Shown: piece by piece, positions 41,367-50,712 of the stretch
Numbering within the stretch: position 1 is the first letter of the stretch
Layout: every line of letters begins with the position of its first letter
Source of the DNA: an uncultured Bacteroidota bacterium
GTDB lineage: Bacteria > Bacteroidota > Bacteroidia > Flavobacteriales > Flavobacteriaceae
NCBI GenBank assembly: GCA_913041125.1
Contig: CAJWHM010000013.1
Coordinates: 1-50,712 of the forward strand
Direction: 5' to 3'
Length of the DNA stretch: 50,712 bases
Notes under the pieces: model-generated
What the model saw: the letters and a program-made list of their open reading frames with translations, nothing else
What the model was told of the DNA's origin: nothing
Databases searched by the model: none
Program-made: the position numbers and the translations under genes

Positions 41367-44300
41367 TTAATTTCCAAAATTATAACGAATTGTAAATCCT
41401 GAACGAATACTTATTTGAGGAAAAGCAGTAGATATTGCAAACTCAGAAAAATTGTGATCATAAAAAAATAAAGCTGTTAAATTTTTTGTAAGCATATAAT
41501 CAGCAGTTACTTTGATATTCATTAATCGTTGACCAGCTGTGACCTGATTATTATCATATTCTAGATTTCTTAATAGTGTAATATTTTCTCTATATGAAAT
41601 ATCAGCTTTTATATTTAAATCTCCTTTTAAAACAACCTTTCTTCCGCCAAAGTTAGTTCTAAATCTTACGTCAGGAATTCTATAACCAATACCTACAACA
41701 TACTCATCTCCATTTGATTCTGTTATTAGATTGTTATCTAAACTAAGAGAAATTGCTCGCTCTTTTCTTAGTTCTGCTAATATTTTGAAAGAATTTTTAA
41801 ATTCTACATCCAAGCGAACTAAGGGATTAAATTGTTCAACTAAATTGATATTTGAAAATAATCGCTCAGGTATATAATTACCAATTTGATCTGTTTTATC
41901 AGGTATTAAGGGGTCATAATCAAAGTTAGTTTGGTAATTATTTAAAGTATAGCTAGCTCTATATGCATGGTTTAAAGAAAAACGATTAAAAATCTTTGAA
42001 AGCGATTTGATCTTAGTAAGGCCAGTATATTTTAAATTCCAATTAGGTAAAGGAGTTTTTTTAATAGGGTTTAATTCTACTTGATTAGGGTCTGATCCAG
42101 AGTATGCAGAAACAAAAGAATGAAGTAAAACAGATTGTTGATTTTTTCCAAAACCAATCGGATATCCTTCTTCATCATTCCCTAATGAAGAAAAACTACT
42201 TTTTTCAGATAGACGTTTAGCTATTATAATTCTATTTTTACGAAATTTTTCAAAGTTCAAATTTTCTGAATCTATTGAAAAATTAAATGCTGTTTTTACT
42301 AGAATTGTAGACATTCCAAAATTTCCAAGAATACTTGAATTTTTTGGAATATATTCAAGGTTTTCAACACCAAAATTTTCTAGTTTATTCTCAGTAAAAT
42401 CTCTTTCTGCATTAAACTCTATAATTAGATCATTTAAAGGAACCAATTGAGCTGTCGCCTTAAATTTGTTTGATCGCAACTGGGTAAACATTTGATTAAA
42501 ATTTGGAAAACCTGTTAACCAACCTTGTCTGGCAGCTTCATATCTTACATCAGCTTGGCTCCCTAAAGTATACCCAAGGGTTGGACGCATTCCCCCAGCA
42601 AAACCTACAGTTGAGAGATATCCTGGGAGCACAGTTCCATTATTTTCATTATAACTTGCCTGAACTCTTTTAATAGTTGTTAATATTTTAACTAGCCTAG
42701 TTAAACTTTTTTTGAAATTTGTATTTTTTCTAACTGTTGAATCTTTTTCCCTAATTGAATTTAATTTATTTTGAAAACGATTATTACTATTTTTCAAACC
42801 AAAAACTGAATATAGTTTTGAAAATGACAATGCCCCCGTTAAAGTTTTTGTATTATTATTTTGTATCATATTGACCTGTCCTAAAACTGATCCATTTTGA
42901 CTTTTTACACCAGCTAATGCCTCTGATCCACGTTGCCAATTAAAGTTTCCTGTGTAATTATATGTAGCATCAATAAAACTTAAAAATGGAATATTTTGAA
43001 ATGGAAGTTTGTAATTTAATGCTAAAGACTGTAAATGACTGTTTGGTTCGCCCATATTTAAAATATCCTGCCATAAATATTCATTACTTCTATTTGATAG
43101 GTTGTCATTGAGTGAGCTAATATTACTATTCTGCCTTATAATACTGCTAGTAGCTGCATTAAAATTGAATCTAAGTGATCTTGTTAAATTATGGCTAATA
43201 GCGTAATTGTAGTCAAACAAAAAATTTTGTTGTTGGAGATTTGGTAAGCTTCTTTGAAGAGAAATATCAGTACCCTCTAAATAGACTTGTCTAAATTTTT
43301 GACTATTTAATATTCGATTTATATTGGTTGAAACCTGTATAGAACTAGGTATAAAATTGAAATTTAATTGTTGCATCCATCTCCAATATTGATTTTTAAT
43401 AAAATATTTAGTTTTTTTAAATGGCTCCAGAGACTTTGAATTAAATGAATGTGAATAATTTGCACCAAGTAAAAGGTTTATCTCTTCTTGTTTTTCAATT
43501 TCATAGTCTCTATGTTCTAATTCATTATAAGCATATGAAAAATCAAAATTTTCAGGACTATAAAACCTAGAATTTCCATTTCCAGTTTTATTTTTCCTTA
43601 CTCCAATAAAACTTATACTTTTCCTATTTGTATAATCTATCGCTTGGTTTCTTATAGAATCTTTTTGTGTTATGCGATCAGCAGTATCTAATCTATCATC
43701 AAGTTTGAGATCTTGGTAAAATGGATCATATTTTGGTGTTATATAAGTCTCTCCATTTGAATAGCTAAATGGAATCTGAAGACCCCAACTGGATGGTGTT
43801 ATTTGACCTAAATTTATATTTGAAACAAAATCATATTGCAATAATTCTTCTCTAGTCCTTTGATTTGGAGATTGATCAATACTTCCAAAACCAATAGAAG
43901 AATAACGTCCATTAGCAGAAAAATTAGCAAAATCTGCCCAATTGACGTCTAGTGCTCCTATTGCAGCCCAACCCCCTTGACTATCAATCCCTGAAATACG
44001 TAATTCATTAAACCAAACTTCGCCAGAAAGGTCGTCTCCTATTTGAACAGATGGATTTTTAAGACCTATCATTAGGGTTCGTATTGATCCCAATGAAGGA
44101 TTGCCATGTATTGCAAGTTTATATTTTTTTTGTCCTGGAAGACTGCTAATTGATGTAAATTCTTGAATTGGATTTAGTTCTTCATCAAAGTATAATGTCT
44201 TTCCTAAACCTAACTTTTCAAGAGCTTTTGCTTTAAGTCTTGAAAGTAAATCAATGGAAATTTCTAACGAATTAGATTCAGGTATCCAAACCTCTTCAGC

Positions 44301-47300
44301 AGACAGATTATTTGAAGTATTTTCTGAATATTCTGATGGTTTTAAAGGGATTTCAATTTGATAAAAATTATCTTGATAATCTGTACCTAAACGAATAAAC
44401 GCAACCATTCTTTTATCAAATTCATCTTTGGTACCTGAACCAGGTAACAATTCGTTACCTGGTAATGATTCTGCATGCAAAAACATTCTGAGTTTACTGT
44501 ATTGTCTCATATCTAAATCAACAGCTTTAAAAATAGCTCTTGAATCCATTGGTTTTAAATTGGATATACGAAAAGCTAAAGACTGTTCATTTTGTCTAAT
44601 TATAGTATTGTTATTGTTTATTTGTTCTCTTAGAATTTCAGGAGGAAGTACATAATTAATAGGGATTCTATTTTCATTTTCTAATATGTTAACTGTACTT
44701 ATATCAACTGTTGTTTTTTCATTAGCTAAAACTTCTTCATTTAATGGTTTGTTATATCTTCTCCAATCACCTCTTACTAAATCCAAAGTTCCAAATCTAA
44801 AAACTACTTTCTCTTCAAACCCTTTTAAAATCATTCTCATGAATCTTATGGATCTTAAATCATTAATCTCATTTATTGCATCGAAATAAGGATTAAATGA
44901 TGTGTTCTCGTAATATGCCTTTTGAATTGGCACTTTAAACTGAATCCATCTTGTGGTATATTGATCACCATTTGGAGCATTTACTTCAATATTTTCTCTA
45001 ACATCAGTAATAAAAGGATGATTTCCTACTTGCATGCCTTTAAAAATTGGCACACGATATTCAAAGTAACTATCAATTGTATTCATACTTTGGTCCCTAT
45101 TTATATCTTCAGTATCTGGCTCGGTTGTATTTCCACGATCATTATCACTAAATTCAATTGGAGTATTATTTTCAAATCCATTGTAATTTTTGTAACGTTC
45201 TAAAATATCTCCCTCCGCTTGAAGGTAATATTGATAATTATCACCTGCGGGATCATTTGGTGGACCATTTGTGTAAATACTAGATTCTTGATCATCACTT
45301 AATCCGTCTAATCCAACATCCTGTAGAGGTCGATCTGATTCAATAGAGTTAAATGCATACACTAATGATTGAGTAGCAGGAACAACTCCCCAAGGAGTAT
45401 TATATGTGGGATTTGTCTCACTATCACTTGGTAATCCATTTTCAAACTGTTTTCTGCCATCACGTAAAATATCTTCAGAAATATTTCCTAAATGAAATAC
45501 CAATTCTCCTAAATTTTCTGATTCAGACTCATTTTTTGAAAAAGTATCTAAAACCCAAAATTCTATAAATTCAACATTTGATTGTTCAAAATTTGTTGCA
45601 TTTAAAGCTCTAGTTATCCCTGCCCAATTATTTTTTGGATTCAATTGAAATTGTTCCAATGGAGAATTATTATATGGTCCTTTCTCTTTGGGATAAAAAG
45701 CTAAATCTAGAGTTGGAAGTCTACTAATCATACCCTGAACTAAGTCCTGTTCTGGAAAAAGCTCATTAATGAGGATACTTCTTGTCTCATTGCTTGATAT
45801 GTCATCATTATTTATTCCTGTTTGTTGTCTAGAATAGAAAACTTGATCAATAGAATACCATGCAAGTTTAGAACGAGCATATCCACTTTCAATACCTTTA
45901 GAATCTGAACCTTGAACCCCACTAACTGGAACACTCGAAAGATTCCATGCATTAAATCCTTTTATATCAATATTAGTTTGCGCCCCTTCAAAATCATCTA
46001 TGTAAACATTTGTTTCACCATTTAAAAGAGTATTTCTTGGGTCATTTGCTGATATATTAGCTAACTCACCACGAAAAGAAATTTGAGATGGTATGTTAGT
46101 TTTTATTGTGGGCCACTTATTTATCAAACGTGTGAGAAAAGGCACCTCAGTTGAAAAATTTGTGTTAAATCCTGTCATGGTATTATTAACAGGTTCTGTT
46201 CCATAATTTGCCTTCTGTGTGAGTGGATTTTCACTTAAATTAATTAAAGTTCCCCCTATGTAAAATTTATCACTTATTTTATGATTTATATTTATTCCTG
46301 ATAACCGTTTGTTTTGTTGATTAAAAAAAGAGTTGTTTTCAACTGAAATATCAATTGGTATATTTGACGCTTTAAGTCCTTCGTCAAGAATTTTTACTTT
46401 CCCGATTTCATAATTTACAGTATAGTCAAGTCCTTCTTGGAGTAGTCTGCCTCCTGCAGTAACTCTTACAGAGCCTCTTGGTATGTTGAAAGCTCCAATA
46501 TTAATTCCATCTCCACCTTCTGATTTATATCGCCCTTTGAGCTGAAATTTATTCTTTTCTGTAAATTCTAGTGCTGCTGCTTTTGTTAACGAATACATTT
46601 CTTTAAAAACATATTTTTGCTGATTTAAATTAAAGCTATTATCTATTTTGTAATCTTCTTTAGCAGATTTTGGGTCATCAAGAAGATCAAATAAAAACTT
46701 TCCAAATGGCTCTACAATAGGGAAAATTATTCTTCCGTAACGTGGGTCAATTGTAATTCCAGGTAAAAAATCAAAAAAACCGTCTCCCGATGAAACTAAA
46801 TCTTGATATGCATTTAAGCGGTCAAGTTTTAGTGTGTTTAATAATATTTCATCATCTAAATCCTCTGGCCAAATCGACTTGTCCACTGGAGATAAATAAT
46901 TGATAGGTGAAGGATCTGTATATAAAATATTTAAACGAAAATCTTCTTGTGACAGCTGAAAAGCACCAATATTGTATATATTTTTCATCATCAAATTCCA
47001 TACAGGTTGACGAACATCTGTTAGGTTACTTTTCAACATCTTTACAATAAGGTTATTAGTTTGAACTTGTTGTTGACCTTGAAATTGAGCTGTTTGTGTT
47101 ATCGATGTTCCTGGGATATCTCCATTTGCAAACTCACCTACTTGATAAACTTTTCCCAAATAAGTAAATTGGAAAGCTACTCCCAACACTTCATCGTTAC
47201 TTAATCTTTGATTTAGAGAAATATATCCTAACTGAGGGTGAAATGTATATTCTTGTGGTTTCAATTTTCTGGCACTTTCTAAAACTGCATAGTCAAATCC

Positions 47301-48764
47301 TTCTTTAACACTTGAGGATTCAAAACCACTATTAGCTGTAGCTATGTCACGTATTTTCTGATTTAAAATACCTCCAAAGCTAATTTCGTCTGGATTAAGT
47401 TTATTTACATCATTACTTGGAGGGCTTGCAGAATTTGATGTATTAAAAAATTGAGGAAAATCGTCATCAAGAGTTGTTCTCTGTGGATTTGCTTCACCAA
47501 GGTCTTGTATTGCCAATATATTTCTAACATTTTGAGTCTGATAACCTCTATTTGTTACCCATACTTCAATTCTTGTGATTTGTATTGGTGAATTTATATA
47601 GGGATAATTTGCTAAAAAATTATTGTAATTATCTCTAAAATAGTGGCTTAAAAAAAAATGTCTGTCTTCTTCATAATCCAAAGAAAAAAAACTAAACTCT
47701 TGAAGTCTTCCTCCTCCTTGAGTTACTATATTTTGCGATTGAGATCTCTGTTCTGAAAATACTCCTGAGATAGTTGTATTTCCAATTTTCAAATCAGCTC
47801 GAACCCCAAATAAATTTTGTGCACCTTGAATTAAGTTGCTATTGATTGGCATACTGATATTTCCTATGTCAATATTTTGAATAATAGCATCTTCTGTAAT
47901 TTTACCCTTCAAATAATCAGCGACACGATTTCCAACTTGAGTCTTACTGTTAGATAACTGTGTTATATTATTTTTAAGATTTTCAATTTTTTCTTTTGCT
48001 TGTTTTAAAGTATTTTTACCATCACCAATAATTTCTTTTACTCCATCAACACTTTCTTCCAACCTGGTTAGGCTTGAGCCTATTTTCCCTGGTATAATAT
48101 TTGAGACGTCAGATATTTTTGGTGGATTAAACTGAATTTTTACTAAATTTTGAAAATCAAAAGTTGATTCAGTGTCATAATTTGCGGTTATTTGTAGTCT
48201 CTCACCAATTTTTCCAAGTAAGCTCAAACTAATTCTTTGATCAAAGTCAAATCCTGGTGATCTTCTATTTATTACTGAAGCAACAGGATTATCACTTCTC
48301 TGGTAACGATATCCCAAATCAACTCCAATGGATCCTTGTGGTGTAATATCAATATTATTACTACCGAAGATTGACTCAAAAAATTTATTGTTTACATAAA
48401 CCTCTGGAAGAAGGTTTTTTTGGGCATCCTCAAAATCTAATCCATAGCTACTTAAAGCTTGAACTTTATCTAGGAAATAAGCTTGCATTTGTTTTTTTAA
48501 AACAAGAGCCTCGTATTCCTTGACAGTTAAAACGAGTGGTGTATTTATGGGATATCCATCAATATTTTCAGAGAATATGTAAAGTTCAGTTACAGGATCA
48601 AAAATATACAGACTTTCGATACTATTTACTTTAGGAGGAGAAATTGTTCCCAAATCGGCTGACTGTTGTGCAAAAATGATGTTACCATAAAACAACATCC
48701 AAATGAAAATAAGGATGAAGTTTTTAGATGATGTAAAAACTACAAATCGAAAAGCTTCAATCAA
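41367..48764 (-). CDS. sprA: T9SS outer-membrane translocon protein SprA (Sov)
   Basis: Giant outer-membrane beta-barrel that forms the export channel of the type IX secretion system, also needed for gliding in motile flavobacteria. Length 2465 residues, as expected for SprA. A signal peptide (about 1-32, ending NIIFA before QQSADLG) is followed by conserved SprA N-terminal regions. Recognisable segments are SIGVDLGYRYQRSDNP, QRISLSLLGKIGERLQI and RVTAGGRLLQEGLDYTVNYE, VYIDDFEGAQTNIDIKGFN near residue 920, and VWFNELRISGID. The C-terminal third is strand-rich, ending SIRSGFTIRYNFGN. It lies 4 nt after ruvA; the order maeB-ruvA-sprA-gcvH is conserved in flavobacteria as I recall it. Confidence 0.96.
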   Translation of the reverse strand: MIEAFRFVVFTSSKNFILIFIWMLFYGNIIFAQQSADLGTISPPKVNSIESLYIFDPVTELYIFSENIDGYPINTPLVLTVKEYEALVLKKQMQAYFLDKVQALSSYGLDFEDAQKNLLPEVYVNNKFFESIFGSNNIDITPQGSIGVDLGYRYQRSDNPVASVINRRSPGFDFDQRISLSLLGKIGERLQITANYDTESTFDFQNLVKIQFNPPKISDVSNIIPGKIGSSLTRLEESVDGVKEIIGDGKNTLKQAKEKIENLKNNITQLSNSKTQVGNRVADYLKGKITEDAIIQNIDIGNISMPINSNLIQGAQNLFGVRADLKIGNTTISGVFSEQRSQSQNIVTQGGGRLQEFSFFSLDYEEDRHFFLSHYFRDNYNNFLANYPYINSPIQITRIEVWVTNRGYQTQNVRNILAIQDLGEANPQRTTLDDDFPQFFNTSNSASPPSNDVNKLNPDEISFGGILNQKIRDIATANSGFESSSVKEGFDYAVLESARKLKPQEYTFHPQLGYISLNQRLSNDEVLGVAFQFTYLGKVYQVGEFANGDIPGTSITQTAQFQGQQQVQTNNLIVKMLKSNLTDVRQPVWNLMMKNIYNIGAFQLSQEDFRLNILYTDPSPINYLSPVDKSIWPEDLDDEILLNTLKLDRLNAYQDLVSSGDGFFDFLPGITIDPRYGRIIFPIVEPFGKFLFDLLDDPKSAKEDYKIDNSFNLNQQKYVFKEMYSLTKAAALEFTEKNKFQLKGRYKSEGGDGINIGAFNIPRGSVRVTAGGRLLQEGLDYTVNYEIGKVKILDEGLKASNIPIDISVENNSFFNQQNKRLSGININHKISDKFYIGGTLINLSENPLTQKANYGTEPVNNTMTGFNTNFSTEVPFLTRLINKWPTIKTNIPSQISFRGELANISANDPRNTLLNGETNVYIDDFEGAQTNIDIKGFNAWNLSSVPVSGVQGSDSKGIESGYARSKLAWYSIDQVFYSRQQTGINNDDISSNETRSILINELFPEQDLVQGMISRLPTLDLAFYPKEKGPYNNSPLEQFQLNPKNNWAGITRALNATNFEQSNVEFIEFWVLDTFSKNESESENLGELVFHLGNISEDILRDGRKQFENGLPSDSETNPTYNTPWGVVPATQSLVYAFNSIESDRPLQDVGLDGLSDDQESSIYTNGPPNDPAGDNYQYYLQAEGDILERYKNYNGFENNTPIEFSDNDRGNTTEPDTEDINRDQSMNTIDSYFEYRVPIFKGMQVGNHPFITDVRENIEVNAPNGDQYTTRWIQFKVPIQKAYYENTSFNPYFDAINEINDLRSIRFMRMILKGFEEKVVFRFGTLDLVRGDWRRYNKPLNEEVLANEKTTVDISTVNILENENRIPINYVLPPEILREQINNNNTIIRQNEQSLAFRISNLKPMDSRAIFKAVDLDMRQYSKLRMFLHAESLPGNELLPGSGTKDEFDKRMVAFIRLGTDYQDNFYQIEIPLKPSEYSENTSNNLSAEEVWIPESNSLEISIDLLSRLKAKALEKLGLGKTLYFDEELNPIQEFTSISSLPGQKKYKLAIHGNPSLGSIRTLMIGLKNPSVQIGDDLSGEVWFNELRISGIDSQGGWAAIGALDVNWADFANFSANGRYSSIGFGSIDQSPNQRTREELLQYDFVSNINLGQITPSSWGLQIPFSYSNGETYITPKYDPFYQDLKLDDRLDTADRITQKDSIRNQAIDYTNRKSISFIGVRKNKTGNGNSRFYSPENFDFSYAYNELEHRDYEIEKQEEINLLLGANYSHSFNSKSLEPFKKTKYFIKNQYWRWMQQLNFNFIPSSIQVSTNINRILNSQKFRQVYLEGTDISLQRSLPNLQQQNFLFDYNYAISHNLTRSLRFNFNAATSSIIRQNSNISSLNDNLSNRSNEYLWQDILNMGEPNSHLQSLALNYKLPFQNIPFLSFIDATYNYTGNFNWQRGSEALAGVKSQNGSVLGQVNMIQNNNTKTLTGALSFSKLYSVFGLKNSNNRFQNKLNSIREKDSTVRKNTNFKKSLTRLVKILTTIKRVQASYNENNGTVLPGYLSTVGFAGGMRPTLGYTLGSQADVRYEAARQGWLTGFPNFNQMFTQLRSNKFKATAQLVPLNDLIIEFNAERDFTENKLENFGVENLEYIPKNSSILGNFGMSTILVKTAFNFSIDSENLNFEKFRKNRIIIAKRLSEKSSFSSLGNDEEGYPIGFGKNQQSVLLHSFVSAYSGSDPNQVELNPIKKTPLPNWNLKYTGLTKIKSLSKIFNRFSLNHAYRASYTLNNYQTNFDYDPLIPDKTDQIGNYIPERLFSNINLVEQFNPLVRLDVEFKNSFKILAELRKERAISLSLDNNLITESNGDEYVVGIGYRIPDVRFRTNFGGRKVVLKGDLNIKADISYRENITLLRNLEYDNNQVTAGQRLMNIKVTADYMLTKNLTALFFYDHNFSEFAISTAFPQISIRSGFTIRYNFGN

Positions 48765-48768
48765 ACAG

Positions 48769-49350
48769 TTATAATTTATTCAGAGACTCCTTGATAAGTT
48801 CTTCAACTGAACTGTCTGGAGCACTTTGAATAATACTATCTATAATACGCTCAGACTGTCTTCTTGAATAACCAAGAACCTCTAATGCTGATAACGCTTC
48901 ATCTTTGATTGTATTGTTTCCAAAAATCTGAATTTCTTCACCATCGAAGAGATTCATCATTTTATCTTTTAACTCAATTAAAACACGCTGTGCAGTTTTT
49001 AGCCCAATACCCTTAACTGACTTAATAGTATTTAAATCTTCAGATACAATGGAATGCTGAATTTGCTTCGGCTCAAGTGCAGATAACATAGTTCTGGCAG
49101 TACTTGATCCAATTCCTGAAACTGAAATTAAAAGCAAAAAGACTGACCTTTCGATTGGAGTATGAAACCCAAAAAGTGTATGTGAATCTTCTCGAACTTG
49201 GAGATGTGTGTATAATTTAATTTTTTCGTCATCTCCAATTTGTGAATAAGTATGCAATGAAATATTAACTTCATAACCAACACCATTACAGTCAATAACT
49301 ACTTTTGTAGGAGTTTTTTCCACTAACCTCCCAATAAGCTGTGTAATCAT
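48769..49350 (-). CDS. ruvA: Holliday junction branch migration protein RuvA
   Basis: DNA-binding subunit of the RuvAB branch-migration complex. The protein has 193 residues from the ATG at 49350 (MITQLIGRLVEKTPTK). The N-terminal OB fold (about 1-62) ends near TLFGFHTPIERSVF. Two helix-hairpin-helix motifs follow, SVSGIGSSTARTML (about 76-89) and SVKGIGLKTAQRVLIEL (about 111-127), and the C-terminal domain III (about 148-193) contacts RuvB. The frame can be extended to 49374, but that would overlap maeB and add residues absent from the family. The chosen ATG starts 1 nt after the maeB stop. Confidence 0.96.
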   Translation of the reverse strand: MITQLIGRLVEKTPTKVVIDCNGVGYEVNISLHTYSQIGDDEKIKLYTHLQVREDSHTLFGFHTPIERSVFLLLISVSGIGSSTARTMLSALEPKQIQHSIVSEDLNTIKSVKGIGLKTAQRVLIELKDKMMNLFDGEEIQIFGNNTIKDEALSALEVLGYSRRQSERIIDSIIQSAPDSSVEELIKESLNKL

Positions 49351-49351
49351 T

Positions 49352-50712
49352 TTATTTATTTTTAGTTTGAGCATCTACAACAGCAACTGCTGACATATTT
49401 ACTATTTCTGAAACAGAAGCTCCAAGTTGTAAAATATGGATGGGTTCACTTAAACCCATTAAAATAGGACCTATAGATAAACCTTCATCCAATTCCTTAA
49501 TTAACTTATAAGTAATATTTGCAGCGTCAAGATTTGGAAAAACTAAAACATTAACTTTTTTGTTACTTAGGCTAGAAAAAGGAAATCTGTCTTGTAAAAG
49601 ATTTTTATTAAGAGCAAAATCGGACTGTATGGGACCGTCAACTATCAATTTGGAATTACTTCTATGAAGATAAGAGACAGCCTCAGATACTTTTTTTGCT
49701 TGAGGGTATCTTGAAGATCCGAAATTTGAAAAAGACAACATTCCTATTATTGGCTCCATTCCAAAAATTTTGGCCATTTGACCAGTCATAGAGGCAATTT
49801 TTGCTAATTGTTTGGCAGAAGGATCTACATTAATTGTGGTATCAGACAAAAATAAAGGACCTGATTTTGTAAGCATAAGGTTTGTTGCAGCTACCCTACT
49901 TACACCCTTATTTTTTGGTATAATCTCTAAAATAGGTTTAACTACGTTTCTATAGTTTCTAGAATAACCTGAAATCATTGCGTCAGCATCTCCATTTTTA
50001 ATCATCATTGAACCAAAATGATTTCTTTCCCTCATAAGACGTTGAGAATCATATAGTGTATATCCTTTTCTCTTTTGTGAATTCCAAAATAATTCTGCAT
50101 ATTTTTTCCGTAACTCTTTCTCTTTCTCTTCTTTAGGGTCGATAACTTCAATATCATCATCAAATTCAATAATTCTCCTTAATTTTTTTATCCTAGATAT
50201 GTTCCCTAATAAAATTGGAATTGCTATACCTTCTTCATGAACAATTTGAGCTGCTTTAAGAACATCCATTTGATCTGCTTCTGCAAACACTAATCTTTTT
50301 GGAGATAATTTAGCCCTGTCATGAAGTAATCGGACCATTTTCTGAGAATTACCGAGTCTCTTTTCTAAACTATTGATGTATCTTTCCCAATCTTCTATGG
50401 GTTCAGTTGCTACGCCTGAATCCATAGCTGCTCTTGCTACAGCTGGAGGTATTGTTGTAATTAGTCGAGGATCAAAAGGTTTAGGAATAATATAATTTTT
50501 ACCAAAGGTTAATCTCGTTTCCTCATATGCAACGTTAACTTGCTCTGGAACTGGTTCTTTAGCTAAATCTGCAAGCGCTTTTACAGCTGCCATTTTCATT
50601 TCTTCATTAATTGCTGTTGCTCTAACATCAAGAGCACCTCTAAAAATAAATGGAAATCCTAAAACATTATTCACTTGATTTGGATGATCAGACCTCCCCG
50701 TTGCCATAATTA
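49352..50712 (-). CDS. maeB: NADP-dependent malic enzyme with phosphotransacetylase-like domain, partial (5' end outside window)
   Basis: Oxidatively decarboxylates malate to pyruvate, supplying NADPH. The visible 453 codons hold the end of the NAD(P)-binding malic domain (IMATGRSDHPNQVNNVLGF, FRGALDVRA) and the complete C-terminal phosphate acetyltransferase-like domain. That domain starts around KRLVFAEADQMDVLKAAQIV, is typical of MaeB hybrids, and is regulatory rather than catalytic in characterised members. About 300 N-terminal residues, including the catalytic Tyr/Lys region, lie beyond 50712; no start codon is expected here. It is followed 1 nt later by ruvA. Confidence 0.95.
   Translation of the reverse strand, partial: IMATGRSDHPNQVNNVLGFPFIFRGALDVRATAINEEMKMAAVKALADLAKEPVPEQVNVAYEETRLTFGKNYIIPKPFDPRLITTIPPAVARAAMDSGVATEPIEDWERYINSLEKRLGNSQKMVRLLHDRAKLSPKRLVFAEADQMDVLKAAQIVHEEGIAIPILLGNISRIKKLRRIIEFDDDIEVIDPKEEKEKELRKKYAELFWNSQKRKGYTLYDSQRLMRERNHFGSMMIKNGDADAMISGYSRNYRNVVKPILEIIPKNKGVSRVAATNLMLTKSGPLFLSDTTINVDPSAKQLAKIASMTGQMAKIFGMEPIIGMLSFSNFGSSRYPQAKKVSEAVSYLHRSNSKLIVDGPIQSDFALNKNLLQDRFPFSSLSNKKVNVLVFPNLDAANITYKLIKELDEGLSIGPILMGLSEPIHILQLGASVSEIVNMSAVAVVDAQTKNK

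Noticed and set aside
44428-45203. Plus-strand frames inside sprA
   Set aside because: They are antisense shadows of the conserved SprA coding sequence with no start context or recognisable motif.
1-50712. CRISPR arrays, insertion sequences, prophage, integrases, toxin-antitoxin pairs, rRNA
   Set aside because: Reading both strands I found no repeat-spacer pattern, transposase or integrase motif, terminal inverted repeats with target duplications, or rRNA segments.

Overview
The window looks like one contiguous piece of a chromosome from a low-GC member of the Flavobacteriaceae (Bacteroidota), probably marine. Four things support this: strongly AT-rich DNA with very short intergenic gaps; many promoters that fit the Bacteroidota -10 consensus TAnnTTTG and few Shine-Dalgarno sites; type IX secretion (a full SprA translocon and a protease with a T9SS sorting tail); and gene neighbourhoods that I recall as typical of flavobacteria. 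I see no insertion sequence, prophage, integrase, CRISPR array or rRNA. No gap longer than about 300 bases is unexplained. The window cuts a LuxR-type regulator at its left edge and malic enzyme at its right edge.

Layout. 1-3445: LuxR-HTH fragment and tRNA-Leu(CAA) on the minus strand, then prs-rplY and pth on the plus strand, converging on a minus-strand pair (FN3 lipoprotein plus a large secreted T9SS metalloprotease, to 7281). 7380-13011 (plus): ribF, then serS-DUF4286-rsmA-mgtE-hydroxyacid dehydrogenase, tightly packed. 13004-16330 (minus): aspartate kinase with a GNAT acetyltransferase, and pdxJ with an alpha/beta hydrolase. 16440-22530 (plus): nadK, then an envelope biogenesis run of DUF6089 protein, uppS, bamA and two Skp/OmpH chaperones. 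22551-26545: a gamma-carbonic anhydrase-like protein (minus), an Nfu-type Fe-S carrier (plus), and a minus-strand unit phyH-SDR-tsaB. 26596-32383 (minus): a complete MacAB-TolC-like efflux operon. 32500-33352: membrane protein with a winged-helix regulator. 33414-39705 (minus): cytochrome c oxidase assembly and subunit genes (ctaB, two subunit III, subunit IV, Cys-less partner, Sco, DUF420, small CxxC protein) interrupted by a lipoprotein aldose epimerase. 39821-41313: gcvH-vanZ-tonB. 41367-50712: maeB-ruvA-sprA.

Functional themes. The window combines central metabolism (PRPP, flavin, PLP, NADP, lysine/threonine-family entry), translation (seryl-tRNA synthetase, Pth, L25, RsmA, TsaB), outer-membrane construction (UppS, BamA, Skp-like proteins, TonB, SprA) and terminal respiration (heme A pathway, Sco copper delivery, oxidase subunits). 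Most of it is ordinary core genome. The parts that look accessory are phyH-SDR, the aldose epimerase inside the oxidase cluster, and the protease/lipoprotein pair. I did not find a convincing previously undescribed multi-gene system. The more useful observations are a repeated promoter motif that corrects several start codons, one possible leaderless gene, a repeated 8-nt ATGnnTAR start/stop overlap, and an unrecorded HTH gene at the left edge.
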